Positions 1-6,814 of a DNA stretch of 20,431 nucleotides are shown piece by piece. A program made the position numbers and the translations under genes. The stretch comes from an uncultured Clostridia bacterium. Lineage in GTDB: Bacteria > Bacillota > Clostridia > Christensenellales > Aristaeellaceae. The stretch covers positions 1 through 20,431 of the forward strand of contig CAKTTL010000049.1 in the NCBI GenBank assembly GCA_934615235.1, read 5' to 3'. Every line of letters starts with the position of its first letter. Position 1 is the first letter of the stretch. The notes under the pieces were generated by a model. The model did no database searches, was not told where the DNA came from, and saw only the letters and a list, made by a program, of their open reading frames with translations.

Positions 1-1
1 C

Positions 2-187
2 AGGCGCGGTGAAAAGCGCGAGGTGGAGCTGACGCTTGCGCCTTCCACGCTCTGCGTTTATGACGATGCGGGTAACCGGATTGCCCATAAAGGCGCTGTG
101 CGCCTTTGGGTCGGCGGACACCAGCCCGACGCGCGCAGCCTGGAGCTGACCGGCGCGGAAGTGCTGGAAACCGTGTTTGAAGCGTAA
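2..187 (+). CDS. C-terminal end of a GH3-family beta-glucosidase-like protein (partial)
   Basis: Only the last 61 codons are inside the window, read in frame 2 and ending at TAA 185-187. The fragment contains VELTLAPSTLCVYDDAGNR, then an RLWVGGHQPDARS segment and a short closing strand. This pattern (a strand ending in 'l.~yd..g', followed by a 'l.vGg.s.D.R' strand) is typical of the fibronectin-III-like domain that closes many GH3 beta-glucosidases and beta-xylosidases. That domain is structural, so the fragment says nothing about the substrate. A GH3 glycosidase would fit with the GH36 alpha-galactosidase further along, but the two are not in one operon. The family call rests on one short domain; the catalytic part lies upstream of the window. 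Confidence 0.6.
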   Translation, partial: RRGEKREVELTLAPSTLCVYDDAGNRIAHKGAVRLWVGGHQPDARSLELTGAEVLETVFEA

Positions 188-201
188 TCATTCAAGAAGC
201 T

Positions 202-240
202 GAATCCCCCTTGCTCCAAACGGAGAAGGGGGATTCGGTT
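202..240 (+). terminator. Rho-independent-type terminator after the GH3 gene
   Basis: An 11-bp perfect stem (GAATCCCCCTT at 202-212 with AAGGGGGATTC at 226-236) is extended by CTCC/GGAG (214-217 with 222-225) around an AAAC loop, with one bulged G at 213. It lies 14 nt after the stop codon and is followed by a short GGTTT tail. The stem is strong but the T-run is weak. Confidence 0.7.
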
Positions 241-244
241 TCCC

Positions 245-408
245 TAGGGTGTATCTGAAAAAGGAAGAGACGACAGCGCGAGTGGATTTTTCGTCAGTTC
301 AAGGAGGAAAATCGAAGGTTTAGTGGGGCTAAATCGAGATTTTCCGACGCTGAAATGGCGGAAAAGACGCCGTGATGGAGTCTCAGGGAATTTTTCAGAT
401 ACACCCTA
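245..408. repeat. MITE-like palindromic element with 16-bp terminal inverted repeats
   Basis: The ends are perfect inverted copies: GGGTGTATCTGAAAAA at 247-262 and TTTTTCAGATACACCC at 391-406. Each is flanked on the outside by TA (245-246 and 407-408), as expected for a TA target duplication. The interior is itself a nested, imperfect hairpin: GGAAAATC...TTTAG near 310-328 pairs with CTAAAT...GATTTTCC near 334-350, and TTTTCGTCAGTTCA near 287-300 pairs loosely with TGAAATGGCGGAAAA near 351-365. No ORF fits inside. Short length, TIRs, TA flanks and lack of coding capacity fit a non-autonomous MITE mobilised by a TA-targeting transposase (for example IS630/mariner or some IS5-group elements; family assignment is inference). 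No second copy is visible in this window, so repetitiveness is a prediction. Confidence 0.6.
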
Positions 409-412
409 ACAG

Positions 413-449
413 AAAAAGCCTGAGCGGATTTTAACCGCCCAGGCTTTTT
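413..449 (-). terminator. Bidirectional terminator, mainly for the secreted-protein gene
   Basis: A 15-bp stem with one mismatch (AAAAAGCCTGAGCGG at 413-427 against CCGCCCAGGCTTTTT at 435-449) has an A/T-rich loop. The A-run and T-run at its two feet make it usable from both strands. It sits 20 nt past the stop codon of the minus-strand gene that ends at 470. Confidence 0.85.
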
Positions 450-469
450 AGCTTGTTCTGTTTGCAGGC

Positions 470-1741
470 TTAGAACACGAAGAAATCGTCCGCCTCGTCG
501 CCTTCGCCTTCGCTGCCGGCGTCGGTTCCGGGCGTGCCGCCGATAACGCCGCCGTTCTGCTCGACGATCTGCTCAAGCGTGAGCGCTTCTTCGTTCTCCG
601 GGAAGCCGAAGAGCTGCTCACCGGTGCTGCGGTCGAAGACGTAAACGCTGGTGGGCATCATCGTGCTGGCAAAGGTGAAAGTGCGCTGGCCGTAACCAAA
701 GATGAGCACCTTGCTGTTATCCTGCGACTGGGCGAGGCTGCACCAGATCTGGTTGGCCGTGCTGATGTCGAAATCAAACAGGCGCGTCATGCTGGACAGA
801 TCGCCGCTGAAGGCGTACACGCCGCCATCGTTGAGCAGCAGCACTTCGTCGGCGTAACCGCCGATGATGAAGCGGCTGAGCGAATCGCCGTCCAGCGCCT
901 TCTTGGTTTCCTCGGAGCCGTCGATCGGCACGCGGGTGATGGAGTGGCTGTTGCCGTCGTAGCAGTAGAACGCGGTGCCGAAGCGCGGGGTGGAGAGGGT
1001 CATGCCGTAATCCTTGCCCAGCTGCTTGCCCTTTTTCTGGCCGAGCTTGACGGTGTACACGTTGTTGCCGACGGAAGAGGTGGAGTAGAGGCGATAGCCT
1101 TCGTAGAGCATGCTGGTGGCAAGCGTCGGGGAAGGCGCATCGAGGTTGTTGGCTTTGCCGTTCTTGTTGAGGATGTAGCCGTTTTCGGTGCCGGACTCGG
1201 TCTGCGTGAGGAAATACGTGGTGCCGTCAAAACTGAGCGCGTCGTAGATTTCCTTCTTGCTGGAGCTCATGTCCTTGATTTTCTTGCTTTCTTCCTTCGT
1301 CAGGTCGTACTGCATCAGCACGCAGGGCTCGTCCTTGGTGGAATAGAAGAAAGTGTTGCCTTCGGCCACAAAGCAGCTCTTGATGCCGCTGAGCATCTTC
1401 TTGGCGGAGCCGTTGTCCACATCCACGCGGTACAGATCGTGTACCGTGCGGGCGGAGTCGGCGTAGGCCAGGAAGTACACCGAGGTCTTATTGGCGTAAA
1501 CCAGGCGCGCCGGGTAGCCGTTGGAGATCTCGATGATCGGGCCGTTCTGGCAGGTGTTGACGGAATACAGTCCCCAATGGCCGGTCACGCCTTCCTCCAT
1601 GGGGCAGAAAAAATAGGTGTCCTGCGAGCTGACAGCGGCGATACCGCCGTTAAGCTGCAGGTCGCGGTTGCTGATTTCCGCGCTTGCGCAGGAAGCGATC
1701 ATCAGCAGGGCGAGCAAAAGCACAAGTATTTTTTTGAACAT
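470..1741 (-). CDS. Secreted or lipid-anchored beta-propeller-like protein of unknown function
   Basis: The 423-residue product begins with a clear export signal: FKK, a hydrophobic run to about residue 15, then IASC (15-18), which fits a lipobox, and ASA|E (19-22), which would also suit signal peptidase I. The mature part is built of repeated short strands with aromatic pairs (TYFFC, VYFLAYAD, TFFYSTKD, TYFLTQTE, AFYCYDG), resembling DUF5050/Kelch-like propeller blades found in Clostridia surface proteins. The C-terminus is a Gly/Thr/acidic tail ending in DDFFVF. A ribosome site (GGAG, 7 nt spacing) supports the start. It follows yebC after 34 nt without a terminator, so it is probably co-transcribed. 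The export call is firm; the fold is a guess from the repeat texture, and I assign no function. Confidence 0.85.
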   Translation of the reverse strand: MFKKILVLLLALLMIASCASAEISNRDLQLNGGIAAVSSQDTYFFCPMEEGVTGHWGLYSVNTCQNGPIIEISNGYPARLVYANKTSVYFLAYADSARTVHDLYRVDVDNGSAKKMLSGIKSCFVAEGNTFFYSTKDEPCVLMQYDLTKEESKKIKDMSSSKKEIYDALSFDGTTYFLTQTESGTENGYILNKNGKANNLDAPSPTLATSMLYEGYRLYSTSSVGNNVYTVKLGQKKGKQLGKDYGMTLSTPRFGTAFYCYDGNSHSITRVPIDGSEETKKALDGDSLSRFIIGGYADEVLLLNDGGVYAFSGDLSSMTRLFDFDISTANQIWCSLAQSQDNSKVLIFGYGQRTFTFASTMMPTSVYVFDRSTGEQLFGFPENEEALTLEQIVEQNGGVIGGTPGTDAGSEGEGDEADDFFVF

Positions 1742-1775
1742 GCATTTCTCCTTTTCCGGCGCGGAGCGCCAAAGA

Positions 1776-2525
1776 TCAGTCGTCTTCCTCTTCTTCCTCG
1801 GGCAGGTCGCCGTTGTGGTAGACGTTCTGAACGTCGTCCATATCGTCCAGCGCTTCCAGAAGCTTGCCGATTTTTTCGAGCGTTTCCGGATCGGTGACGG
1901 TGGTGGTGTTCTGCGGCACGCGGGTCAGTTCCGCGGAGAGGAACGTGCAGCCGGCCTTCTCCAGCGCTTCGCGCACGGAGGAGAAATCGGCCACTTCGGT
2001 GTAAACCTCGAACGCGTCCTCGCTCGGCTTCATATCGGACGCGCCGGCGTCGAGCGCCATCATCATCATTTCGTCCTCGTCCATGCCGGGCTTGCGGTCG
2101 ACGACGATGAGGCCCTTGCGGTCAAACATCCAGGAAACGGAACCGGAAGCGCCAAGATTGCCGCCGAACTTGTCGAAGTAATGGCGGATATCGGAAGCGG
2201 TGCGGTTGCGGTTATCCGTCAGGCACTCCACCATGATGGCGAGACCGCCGGCCGAATAGCCTTCGTAGTTGATTTCTTCGTAATTGATGCTGCCCATTTC
2301 GCCGGCAGCCTTTTTGATGGAACGGCTGATGTTATCGTTGGGCATGTTGTTGGCCTTCGCCTTGGCGATAACGTCGCGCAGCTTGCTGTTGGAATCCGGG
2401 TTGGAACCGCCCTCTTTCACAGCGATTGCGATTTCGCGGCCGATTTTCGTATAGATCTTGCCGCGCGCGGCGTCGGCCTTGTCCTTTTTATGTTTGATGT
2501 TTGCCCATTTAGAATGTCCCGACAT
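1776..2525 (-). CDS. yebC: YebC/PmpR-family protein
   Basis: The 249-residue product matches the YebC family along its whole length. It has the hallmark N-terminus MSGHSKWANIKHKKDKADAA, then the GREI...KEGGSNPDSNSKLRDVI segment, NMPNDNISRSIKKA, NYEGYSAGGLAIMVE and TDNRNRTASDIRHYFDKFGG. The tail is strongly acidic (DDMDDVQ...EEEEEDD). Family members have been described as transcriptional regulators; more recent work links YebC proteins to relief of ribosome stalling during translation. Which role applies here cannot be told from sequence. A GGAGG site 8 nt before ATG fixes the start, and a good promoter lies just upstream. The length is normal for the family. Confidence 0.97.
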   Translation of the reverse strand: MSGHSKWANIKHKKDKADAARGKIYTKIGREIAIAVKEGGSNPDSNSKLRDVIAKAKANNMPNDNISRSIKKAAGEMGSINYEEINYEGYSAGGLAIMVECLTDNRNRTASDIRHYFDKFGGNLGASGSVSWMFDRKGLIVVDRKPGMDEDEMMMMALDAGASDMKPSEDAFEVYTEVADFSSVREALEKAGCTFLSAELTRVPQNTTTVTDPETLEKIGKLLEALDDMDDVQNVYHNGDLPEEEEEDD

Positions 2526-2567
2526 TGTTGTAACCTCCGAAACGGTATGGATTCAGTTCCACGCTGT

Positions 2568-2596
2568 ATCGTATCACAAATGCCCGATTCCGTCAA
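2568..2596 (-). promoter_or_regulatory. Sigma-A-type promoter of yebC
   Basis: On the minus strand TTGACG (2591-2596) is followed after 17 bp by TACGAT (2568-2573). The expected start of transcription gives a leader of about 35 nt to the yebC ATG. A strong terminator of the upstream gene lies just before it, so yebC needs its own promoter here. Confidence 0.7.
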
Positions 2597-2639
2597 TCCA
2601 ATGCCGAAAAATGGCAGGGGGAAACGGCCGAAAAGCATG

Positions 2640-2677
2640 AAAAAAACCGCGCGGCGGGCTTTTTTGCCGCCGCGCGG
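2640..2677 (-). terminator. Strong Rho-independent terminator of the metal-efflux operon
   Basis: A perfect 11-bp GC-rich stem (CCGCGCGGCGG at 2647-2657 with its complement at 2667-2677) is followed on the minus strand by seven T residues (complement of 2640-2646). It lies 17 nt past the ATPase stop codon. Confidence 0.92.
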
Positions 2678-2694
2678 AGGAGAAAAATGAAGAG

Positions 2695-4578
2695 TTACAG
2701 ATTTTTTACGCGCAGCGCGCGAATGGCGTTGAGCACGGCCAGCACCATCACGCCGACGTCGGCGAAGATGGCCATCCACATATTGGCGACGCCCACGGCG
2801 CCCAGAATCAGGCACACGGCTTTCACGCCGAGCGCGAAGACGATGTTCTGATAGACGATGCGGATGCACTTGCGCGAAATCTTGATCGCCTTGGCGATTT
2901 TCATCGGGTCGTCGTCCATCAGCACCACGTCGGCCGCTTCGATCGCCGCGTCGGATCCCATCGCGCCCATGGCGATGCCGATATCGGCGCGGGAGAGCAC
3001 CGGTGCGTCGTTGATGCCGTCGCCGACGAAGGCGAGCTTGCCGTTGCGGCCCGTCTGCTGAAGCAGCTTCTCGACCTGCTCGACCTTCCCGGCGGGCAGC
3101 AGCTCGCTGCATACTTCGTCCACGCCCAGCTTCCTGGCGACGTATTCGGCAACCTTGCGGATATCGCCGGTGAGCATGACGGTCTTTTCAACGCCCGCCG
3201 CCTTCAGCGCGGCGATGGCTTCCTTCGCGTCTTCCTTCTCCACGTCGGAGATAACGATGTGGCCGGCGTATTCGCCGTTGAGCGCGATGTGGATGATCGT
3301 GCCGACGCTGTGGCACTCATGGAACGGCACGTCGATGCGCTGCATCAGCTTGTCGTTGCCCGCGGCGACTTCCACGCCGTCGACCTTGGCGATCACGCCG
3401 CAGCCGCTGATTTCCTGAATGTCCGTCACGCGGCTGCGATCGATTTCCTGTCCGTAGGCGCGCTGAAGGCTTTTGCTGATCGGGTGCGAAGACGCGCACT
3501 CGGCAAGCGCCGCGTATTCGAGCAGCTTTTCCTGCTCGAGCGTGTTATGATGCACGCCGCTGACCTCGAACACGCCGCGCGTGAGCGTGCCGGTCTTGTC
3601 GAAGACGACGATTTTCGTCTGCGAAAGCGCCTCAAGATAGTTGGAACCCTTGATGAGCACGCCTTCCTTGCTTGCGCCGCCGAGACCGGCGAAGAAGCTG
3701 AGCGGGATGCTGATTACCAGCGCGCACGGGCAGCTGATCACCAGGAACGTCAGCGCACGGTAAAGCCAGTCGCCCCACTGGGCGCTTGCGCCCGTCAGCA
3801 AACGAACCAGGGGAGGAAGCACCGCGAGCGCCAGCGCGCTGTAGCAGACGGCGGGCGTGTACACGCGGGCAAATTTCGAAATGAAGTTTTCCGAACGGGA
3901 TTTGTGCGAGCTGGAATTCTCGACGAGCTCAAGAATCTTCGAAACGGTCGATTCTCCGAACGCCTTCGTCGTTCTGATTTTCAAAACGCCCGTCATGTTA
4001 ATACAGCCGCTGATGATTTCTTCGCCGCAGGCGGCTTCACGGGGCTGGCTTTCGCCCGTGAGCGCGCTCGTGTTCAGCGCGGAGGAGCCTTCGACGATCA
4101 CGCCGTCGATCGGCACCTTTTCGCCCGGCTGCACGACGATGATCGAACCGACCGGCACATCGTCCGGATCAACCTGCTCGAGCCGGCCGTCCTTTTCGAT
4201 GTTGGCGTAGTCGGGACGGATATCCATCAGCGCGGTGATGCTGCGGCGGCTCTTGCCCACGGCGTAGCTCTGGAAAAGCTCGCCGATCTGGTAAAAGAGC
4301 ATAACCGCCACGGCCTCGCTGAAATCGAAGCTCTTCTCGTAAACGGCAAGCCCGATCGCGCCGAGCGTCGCAACGGCCATCAGGAAGTTTTCATCGAAAA
4401 CCTTGCGGTTGAGAATGCCGTGGCCCGCCTTGCGCAGAATGTCCCAGCCGATCACGATATAGCTCGCCGCGTAAAGCGGCAGGCTTGCTAAGACCGGCAG
4501 CGGGATCAATTTGGCCGCGAGCAGCAGCGCGGCGGAGACGATGATGCGCACGAGCATTTTCTTTTGCTTTTTCGTCAT
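2695..4578 (-). CDS. cadA: Zn/Cd/Pb-type P1B heavy-metal-exporting ATPase
   Basis: The 627-residue product is a membrane ATPase that pumps soft divalent metals out of the cytoplasm. Visible motifs in order: TGES (174-177, actuator domain), the metal-binding CPC in a membrane helix (283-285), DKTGT with phosphorylated Asp327, the HP pair of the nucleotide domain (His365-Pro366), and GDGINDAP (519-526). The last membrane helices carry a Lys (GVKAVC) and then DVG, the signature of the P1B-2 group (ZntA/CadA; Zn2+, Cd2+, Pb2+) rather than copper pumps. No N-terminal HMA metal-binding domain is present: helices begin about residue 8. That domain is encoded separately by the gene 36 nt upstream. 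A GGGAG site precedes ATG. Zn versus Cd preference cannot be read from sequence; the symbol is used in the generic sense. Confidence 0.95.
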   Translation of the reverse strand: MTKKQKKMLVRIIVSAALLLAAKLIPLPVLASLPLYAASYIVIGWDILRKAGHGILNRKVFDENFLMAVATLGAIGLAVYEKSFDFSEAVAVMLFYQIGELFQSYAVGKSRRSITALMDIRPDYANIEKDGRLEQVDPDDVPVGSIIVVQPGEKVPIDGVIVEGSSALNTSALTGESQPREAACGEEIISGCINMTGVLKIRTTKAFGESTVSKILELVENSSSHKSRSENFISKFARVYTPAVCYSALALAVLPPLVRLLTGASAQWGDWLYRALTFLVISCPCALVISIPLSFFAGLGGASKEGVLIKGSNYLEALSQTKIVVFDKTGTLTRGVFEVSGVHHNTLEQEKLLEYAALAECASSHPISKSLQRAYGQEIDRSRVTDIQEISGCGVIAKVDGVEVAAGNDKLMQRIDVPFHECHSVGTIIHIALNGEYAGHIVISDVEKEDAKEAIAALKAAGVEKTVMLTGDIRKVAEYVARKLGVDEVCSELLPAGKVEQVEKLLQQTGRNGKLAFVGDGINDAPVLSRADIGIAMGAMGSDAAIEAADVVLMDDDPMKIAKAIKISRKCIRIVYQNIVFALGVKAVCLILGAVGVANMWMAIFADVGVMVLAVLNAIRALRVKNL

Positions 4579-4614
4579 GACTTCCAGCTCCCTTCGGAAT
4601 CGGGGGATTTTATT

Positions 4615-4833
4615 TTACAGATAAATCTCGCAATCCTCTTCCACGGCCTTGCAGCGCTTGAGGACGTTCTTCATCACGGCCTTGGGATCCTGTCCCTCTT
4701 CGAATTCGACGATCATTTTCTGCGTCATGAAGTTTACGACGGCGTTCTGCACGCCCGCGACTTTCTTCGCTTCTTCTTCCATGAGGTTGGCGCAGTTGGC
4801 GCAGTCCACTTCGATCTGATAGCTTTTCTTCAT
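4615..4833 (-). CDS. Small HMA-domain metal-binding protein (metallochaperone-like)
   Basis: The 72-residue product begins MKKSYQIEVDCANCANLMEEE and is a single ferredoxin-like HMA domain with a CANC metal site in the usual loop after the first strand. It should bind a soft metal ion in the cytoplasm and pass it to, or act as the detached N-terminal domain of, the ATPase encoded 36 nt downstream. The ATG at 4833 is chosen over the in-frame ATG at 4839 because the GGAGG stands 8 nt before the former but only 2 nt before the latter. Longer in-frame extensions would run into the promoter. DCANCA is a form common in the N-terminal domains of Cd/Zn ATPases; whether the natural ligand is Zn, Cd or Cu is not determined. 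Confidence 0.88.
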   Translation of the reverse strand: MKKSYQIEVDCANCANLMEEEAKKVAGVQNAVVNFMTQKMIVEFEEGQDPKAVMKNVLKRCKAVEEDCEIYL

Positions 4834-4871
4834 TGCCATTTCCTCCCGAACTGTTTTGCTGTTTTTCATTA

Positions 4872-4897
4872 AACGATTAAGCACTTGTTTAATCGTT
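4872..4897. promoter_or_regulatory. Palindromic operator candidate for the ArsR-type regulator
   Basis: The arms AACGATTAA (4872-4880) and TTAATCGTT (4889-4897) are perfect complements, and CA/TG inside also pair, giving a 26-bp near-perfect palindrome centred at 4884/4885. It covers the -35 of the plus-strand promoter and falls at the start of the minus-strand transcript. A dyad of AT-rich half sites between divergent metal genes is what ArsR/SmtB repressors usually bind; binding by this protein is inferred. Confidence 0.6.
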
Positions 4898-4913
4898 CTG
4901 GTCGTAGTATAAT
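4885..4913 (+). promoter_or_regulatory. Promoter of the ArsR-AraC regulator gene
   Basis: TTGTTT (4885-4890), a 17-bp spacer and a consensus TATAAT (4908-4913). The -35 lies inside the palindrome, so regulator binding should block it (autorepression). The leader to the ATG at 5013 would be about 90 nt, longer than others in this window. Confidence 0.55.
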
Positions 4914-4934
4914 AACGCCGTACGGAATTGTCAA
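4906..4934 (-). promoter_or_regulatory. Promoter of the HMA protein / P1B-ATPase operon
   Basis: On the minus strand a consensus TTGACA (4929-4934) is followed after 17 bp by TATACT (4906-4911). Its -10 shares four bases with the -10 of the opposing promoter. The palindrome at 4872-4897 lies immediately downstream, about where the transcript starts, an effective position for a repressor. Confidence 0.75.
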
Positions 4935-5012
4935 CGGATTTGATCGATTCTCTTCCGTTTGGGCGAAAAGATTTTCCGAATGGAACACAAGGGCGCGAAG
5001 GAGGAAGGAAAA

Positions 5013-5789
5013 ATGGCGGAAACACATCTCCCGCATCATCATGAAGAAGAGGGAAAACTGGATTCCCTGCGACAGTGCCTGCAAAAGGTGGATAATTTTC
5101 AGACGGTGGCCGACGTGTTCCGACAGCTTTCCGACAGCAGCCGCATTCGCATTTTCTGGCTTTTGTGCCATTGCGAGGAGTGCGTGGTGAATATCTCCGC
5201 GATGATGGAAATGACGAGTCCGGCCGTTTCGCATCATCTGCGCCAGCTCAAGGGCAGCGGGCTGATCGTCAGCCGCCGCGACGGCAAGGAGGTTTACTAT
5301 AAGGCCGCCGATACCGAGCAGGCGAGGCTGTTGCATGTGATGATCGAAAAAACGATTGAGATTTCCTGCCCGGAGGAAGGCGGGGACGAGCTGACCGCCG
5401 ACGCGCCTGCGCGTCTGGATCTGGATGCGCACGCGGAATCGAGCGCGGGAGATTACCCGGCCGAGCAGATGGAAACGATTCGCCGGGTGCACGATCTGCT
5501 CACGAAGGATCTTTCCAGCCGGATCACCATCGACGAGCTTTCCCGACGCTTTCACATGAACCCCTCGAGCATGAAAGCGCTTTTTAAGGCCGTGTACGGC
5601 CAGTCGATCGCCGCGCATATCAAGGAGCACCGAATGGAAAAGGCGGCGGCGCTTCTGCGGGAAACGGACGCGAGCATGGGGGAAATCGCCCGCGCGGTCG
5701 GGTATGAAAGCCAGAGCAAGTTTACCGCGGAATTTCGCAAAACGTTTGAAACGCTGCCGACGGAATACCGCAGGGCGGCGAAAAAATAA
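5013..5789 (+). CDS. ArsR/SmtB-type metal sensor fused to an AraC-type DNA-binding domain
   Basis: The 258-residue product has two DNA-binding modules. Residues 1-115 are ArsR-like: a His-rich N-terminus (HLPHHHEEE, 5-13), a Cys cluster C52-H-C54-E-E-C57 at the place of the ELCVC metal motif, and the winged helix (TSPAVSHHLRQLKGSGLI, then RRDGKEVYY, 68-97). Residues about 155-256 form an AraC/XylS domain with two HTH units (ITIDELSRRFHMNPSSMKALF and MGEIARAVGYESQSKF, 171-238). A linker of about 40 residues joins them. Typical ArsR proteins are about 100-130 residues and end after the wing. AAGGAGG 8 nt before the 5013 ATG fixes the start; an in-frame TTG at 4959 has no such site. Being divergent from the efflux genes, it very likely controls them in response to Zn/Cd-like metals. 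The role of the AraC half is unknown. Confidence 0.92.
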   Translation: MAETHLPHHHEEEGKLDSLRQCLQKVDNFQTVADVFRQLSDSSRIRIFWLLCHCEECVVNISAMMEMTSPAVSHHLRQLKGSGLIVSRRDGKEVYYKAADTEQARLLHVMIEKTIEISCPEEGGDELTADAPARLDLDAHAESSAGDYPAEQMETIRRVHDLLTKDLSSRITIDELSRRFHMNPSSMKALFKAVYGQSIAAHIKEHRMEKAAALLRETDASMGEIARAVGYESQSKFTAEFRKTFETLPTEYRRAAKK

Positions 5790-5811
5790 AGCCCCTGCGC
5801 GCGGCAGGGGC
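5781..5811 (-). terminator. Terminator of the DegV gene, touching the end of the regulator gene
   Basis: An 8-bp stem (GCCCCTGC 5791-5798 with GCAGGGGC 5804-5811) is followed on the minus strand by TTTATTTTTT (complement of 5781-5790). The T-tract overlaps the last codons of the convergent regulator gene. On the plus strand the hairpin has no T-run, so it may serve the regulator gene only weakly. Confidence 0.75.
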
Positions 5812-5834
5812 GGGATGATTGCGATAAAAAGGGG

Positions 5835-6728
5835 TTATTCCGCGGGCTTGTAGCCCTTCATTGTCCGGGGCTTGCCCCAGAAGAAGACGGCCATCAGGCC
5901 GGGGCCGCAGTGCGAGCCGATCGTCGGCCCGATGTAGGTGTAGCGCATTTCCTTGAAACCAAACTCTTCGCGAATGCCTTCGCCGAATTCGCGCGCCTTT
6001 TCCGGAATATCAGAGTGGCACACATACGCGACGGTCTCTTCCGGCTTTACGGCGAGTTCGCCGACGATCGCATGAATGCGGCGGATGGTCGGCTTCAGGC
6101 CGCGCACTTTTTCCTGCACGAGCAGATGGCCTTCCAGGTCGAGGTTGAGAATGGGGCAGATGTTCAGCGTCGTGCCGAGAATCGCGCCGAACCTGCTGAC
6201 GCGGCCGCTGCGGTAGAGGTATTTCAGTTCGTCCGTCGTGTACCAGGTGTTGACTTCGCATTTGTGCGCGTTGAGCCAGTCGGCGCATTCCTGCGCGGTG
6301 CAGCCCGCGTCGCGCATTTCGGCCGCTTTGAGCGCAAGCATGCCGTAGCCGACGGAGCAGAGCGTGGAATCAATCAGGAAAATCTCGCTCTGCGGGTTTT
6401 CTTCCTTGAGCGCTTCCACGGCGAGGCAGCCGTTGCGATAGGTGCCGCTTACGCCGCTGCCCAGGCTGATATGCACGATGGGCAGATTTTGCGCAAGCAG
6501 CGGCCGCCAGAAATCGATGAACTGCTGCGCGTTGATCTGGCTGGTTTTGGGCACGGCACCCGCGCGCATCTGCTCGTAGAATTTGTGGCAGTCCTCGTGC
6601 AGCATCGTGTCGGCGTAGCATACGCCGTCGATTTCGTACTGCAGGCGGAAGGGAACGACGCCGTGTTCTTCGAGCACATGAAGGGGCAGGTCGCATCCGG
6701 AATCGGTGCAGACAATAAAGCTATTCAT
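5835..6728 (-). CDS. DegV-family fatty-acid-binding protein (FakB-like)
   Basis: The 297-residue product matches the DegV family end to end. It starts with the strand FIVCTDSGCDLP, carries PKTSQ at 60-64 and SGVSGTYRN at 91-99 (the Thr and Ser segments that hold the fatty-acid carboxylate in solved DegV/FakB structures), and has the LYRSGRVSR segment of the C-terminal domain followed by KVRGLKPTIRR. Such proteins present a bound fatty acid to the FakA kinase so that exogenous or recycled fatty acids can enter phospholipid synthesis. Bacillota usually have several paralogues, so the exact lipid preference is open; no fakA is near. An AAGGAG site about 9 nt before ATG and an upstream promoter support a single-gene unit. 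Confidence 0.93.
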   Translation of the reverse strand: MNSFIVCTDSGCDLPLHVLEEHGVVPFRLQYEIDGVCYADTMLHEDCHKFYEQMRAGAVPKTSQINAQQFIDFWRPLLAQNLPIVHISLGSGVSGTYRNGCLAVEALKEENPQSEIFLIDSTLCSVGYGMLALKAAEMRDAGCTAQECADWLNAHKCEVNTWYTTDELKYLYRSGRVSRFGAILGTTLNICPILNLDLEGHLLVQEKVRGLKPTIRRIHAIVGELAVKPEETVAYVCHSDIPEKAREFGEGIREEFGFKEMRYTYIGPTIGSHCGPGLMAVFFWGKPRTMKGYKPAE

Positions 6729-6763
6729 GGCGATACTCTCCTTGGCGGGTAATTAACGCCTAT

Positions 6764-6793
6764 ATTATATCACATGCCTCAAGGCAATTTCAA
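6764..6793 (-). promoter_or_regulatory. Promoter of the degV gene
   Basis: Minus-strand TTGAAA (6788-6793), an 18-bp spacer and consensus TATAAT (6764-6769). The leader to the ATG at 6728 would be about 30 nt. Confidence 0.6.
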
Positions 6794-6814
6794 TTCTGCC
6801 GCGCCGGGCGCGGC

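Noticed and set aside
1758..1770. GGCGC-GGA-GCGCC mini-hairpin between yebC and the secreted-protein gene
   Set aside because: Only five base pairs and no T-run; common by chance in GC-rich DNA and not enough to separate the two genes.
4959..5012. Upstream TTG start that would lengthen the ArsR-AraC protein by 18 residues
   Set aside because: There is no ribosome site before the TTG, whereas AAGGAGG stands 8 nt before the ATG at 5013; the extra residues actually encode that ribosome site.
4834..5025. N-terminally extended frame of the HMA protein
   Set aside because: It would run through the promoter and operator region; the ATG at 4833 has the correct ribosome-site spacing and begins directly at the HMA domain.
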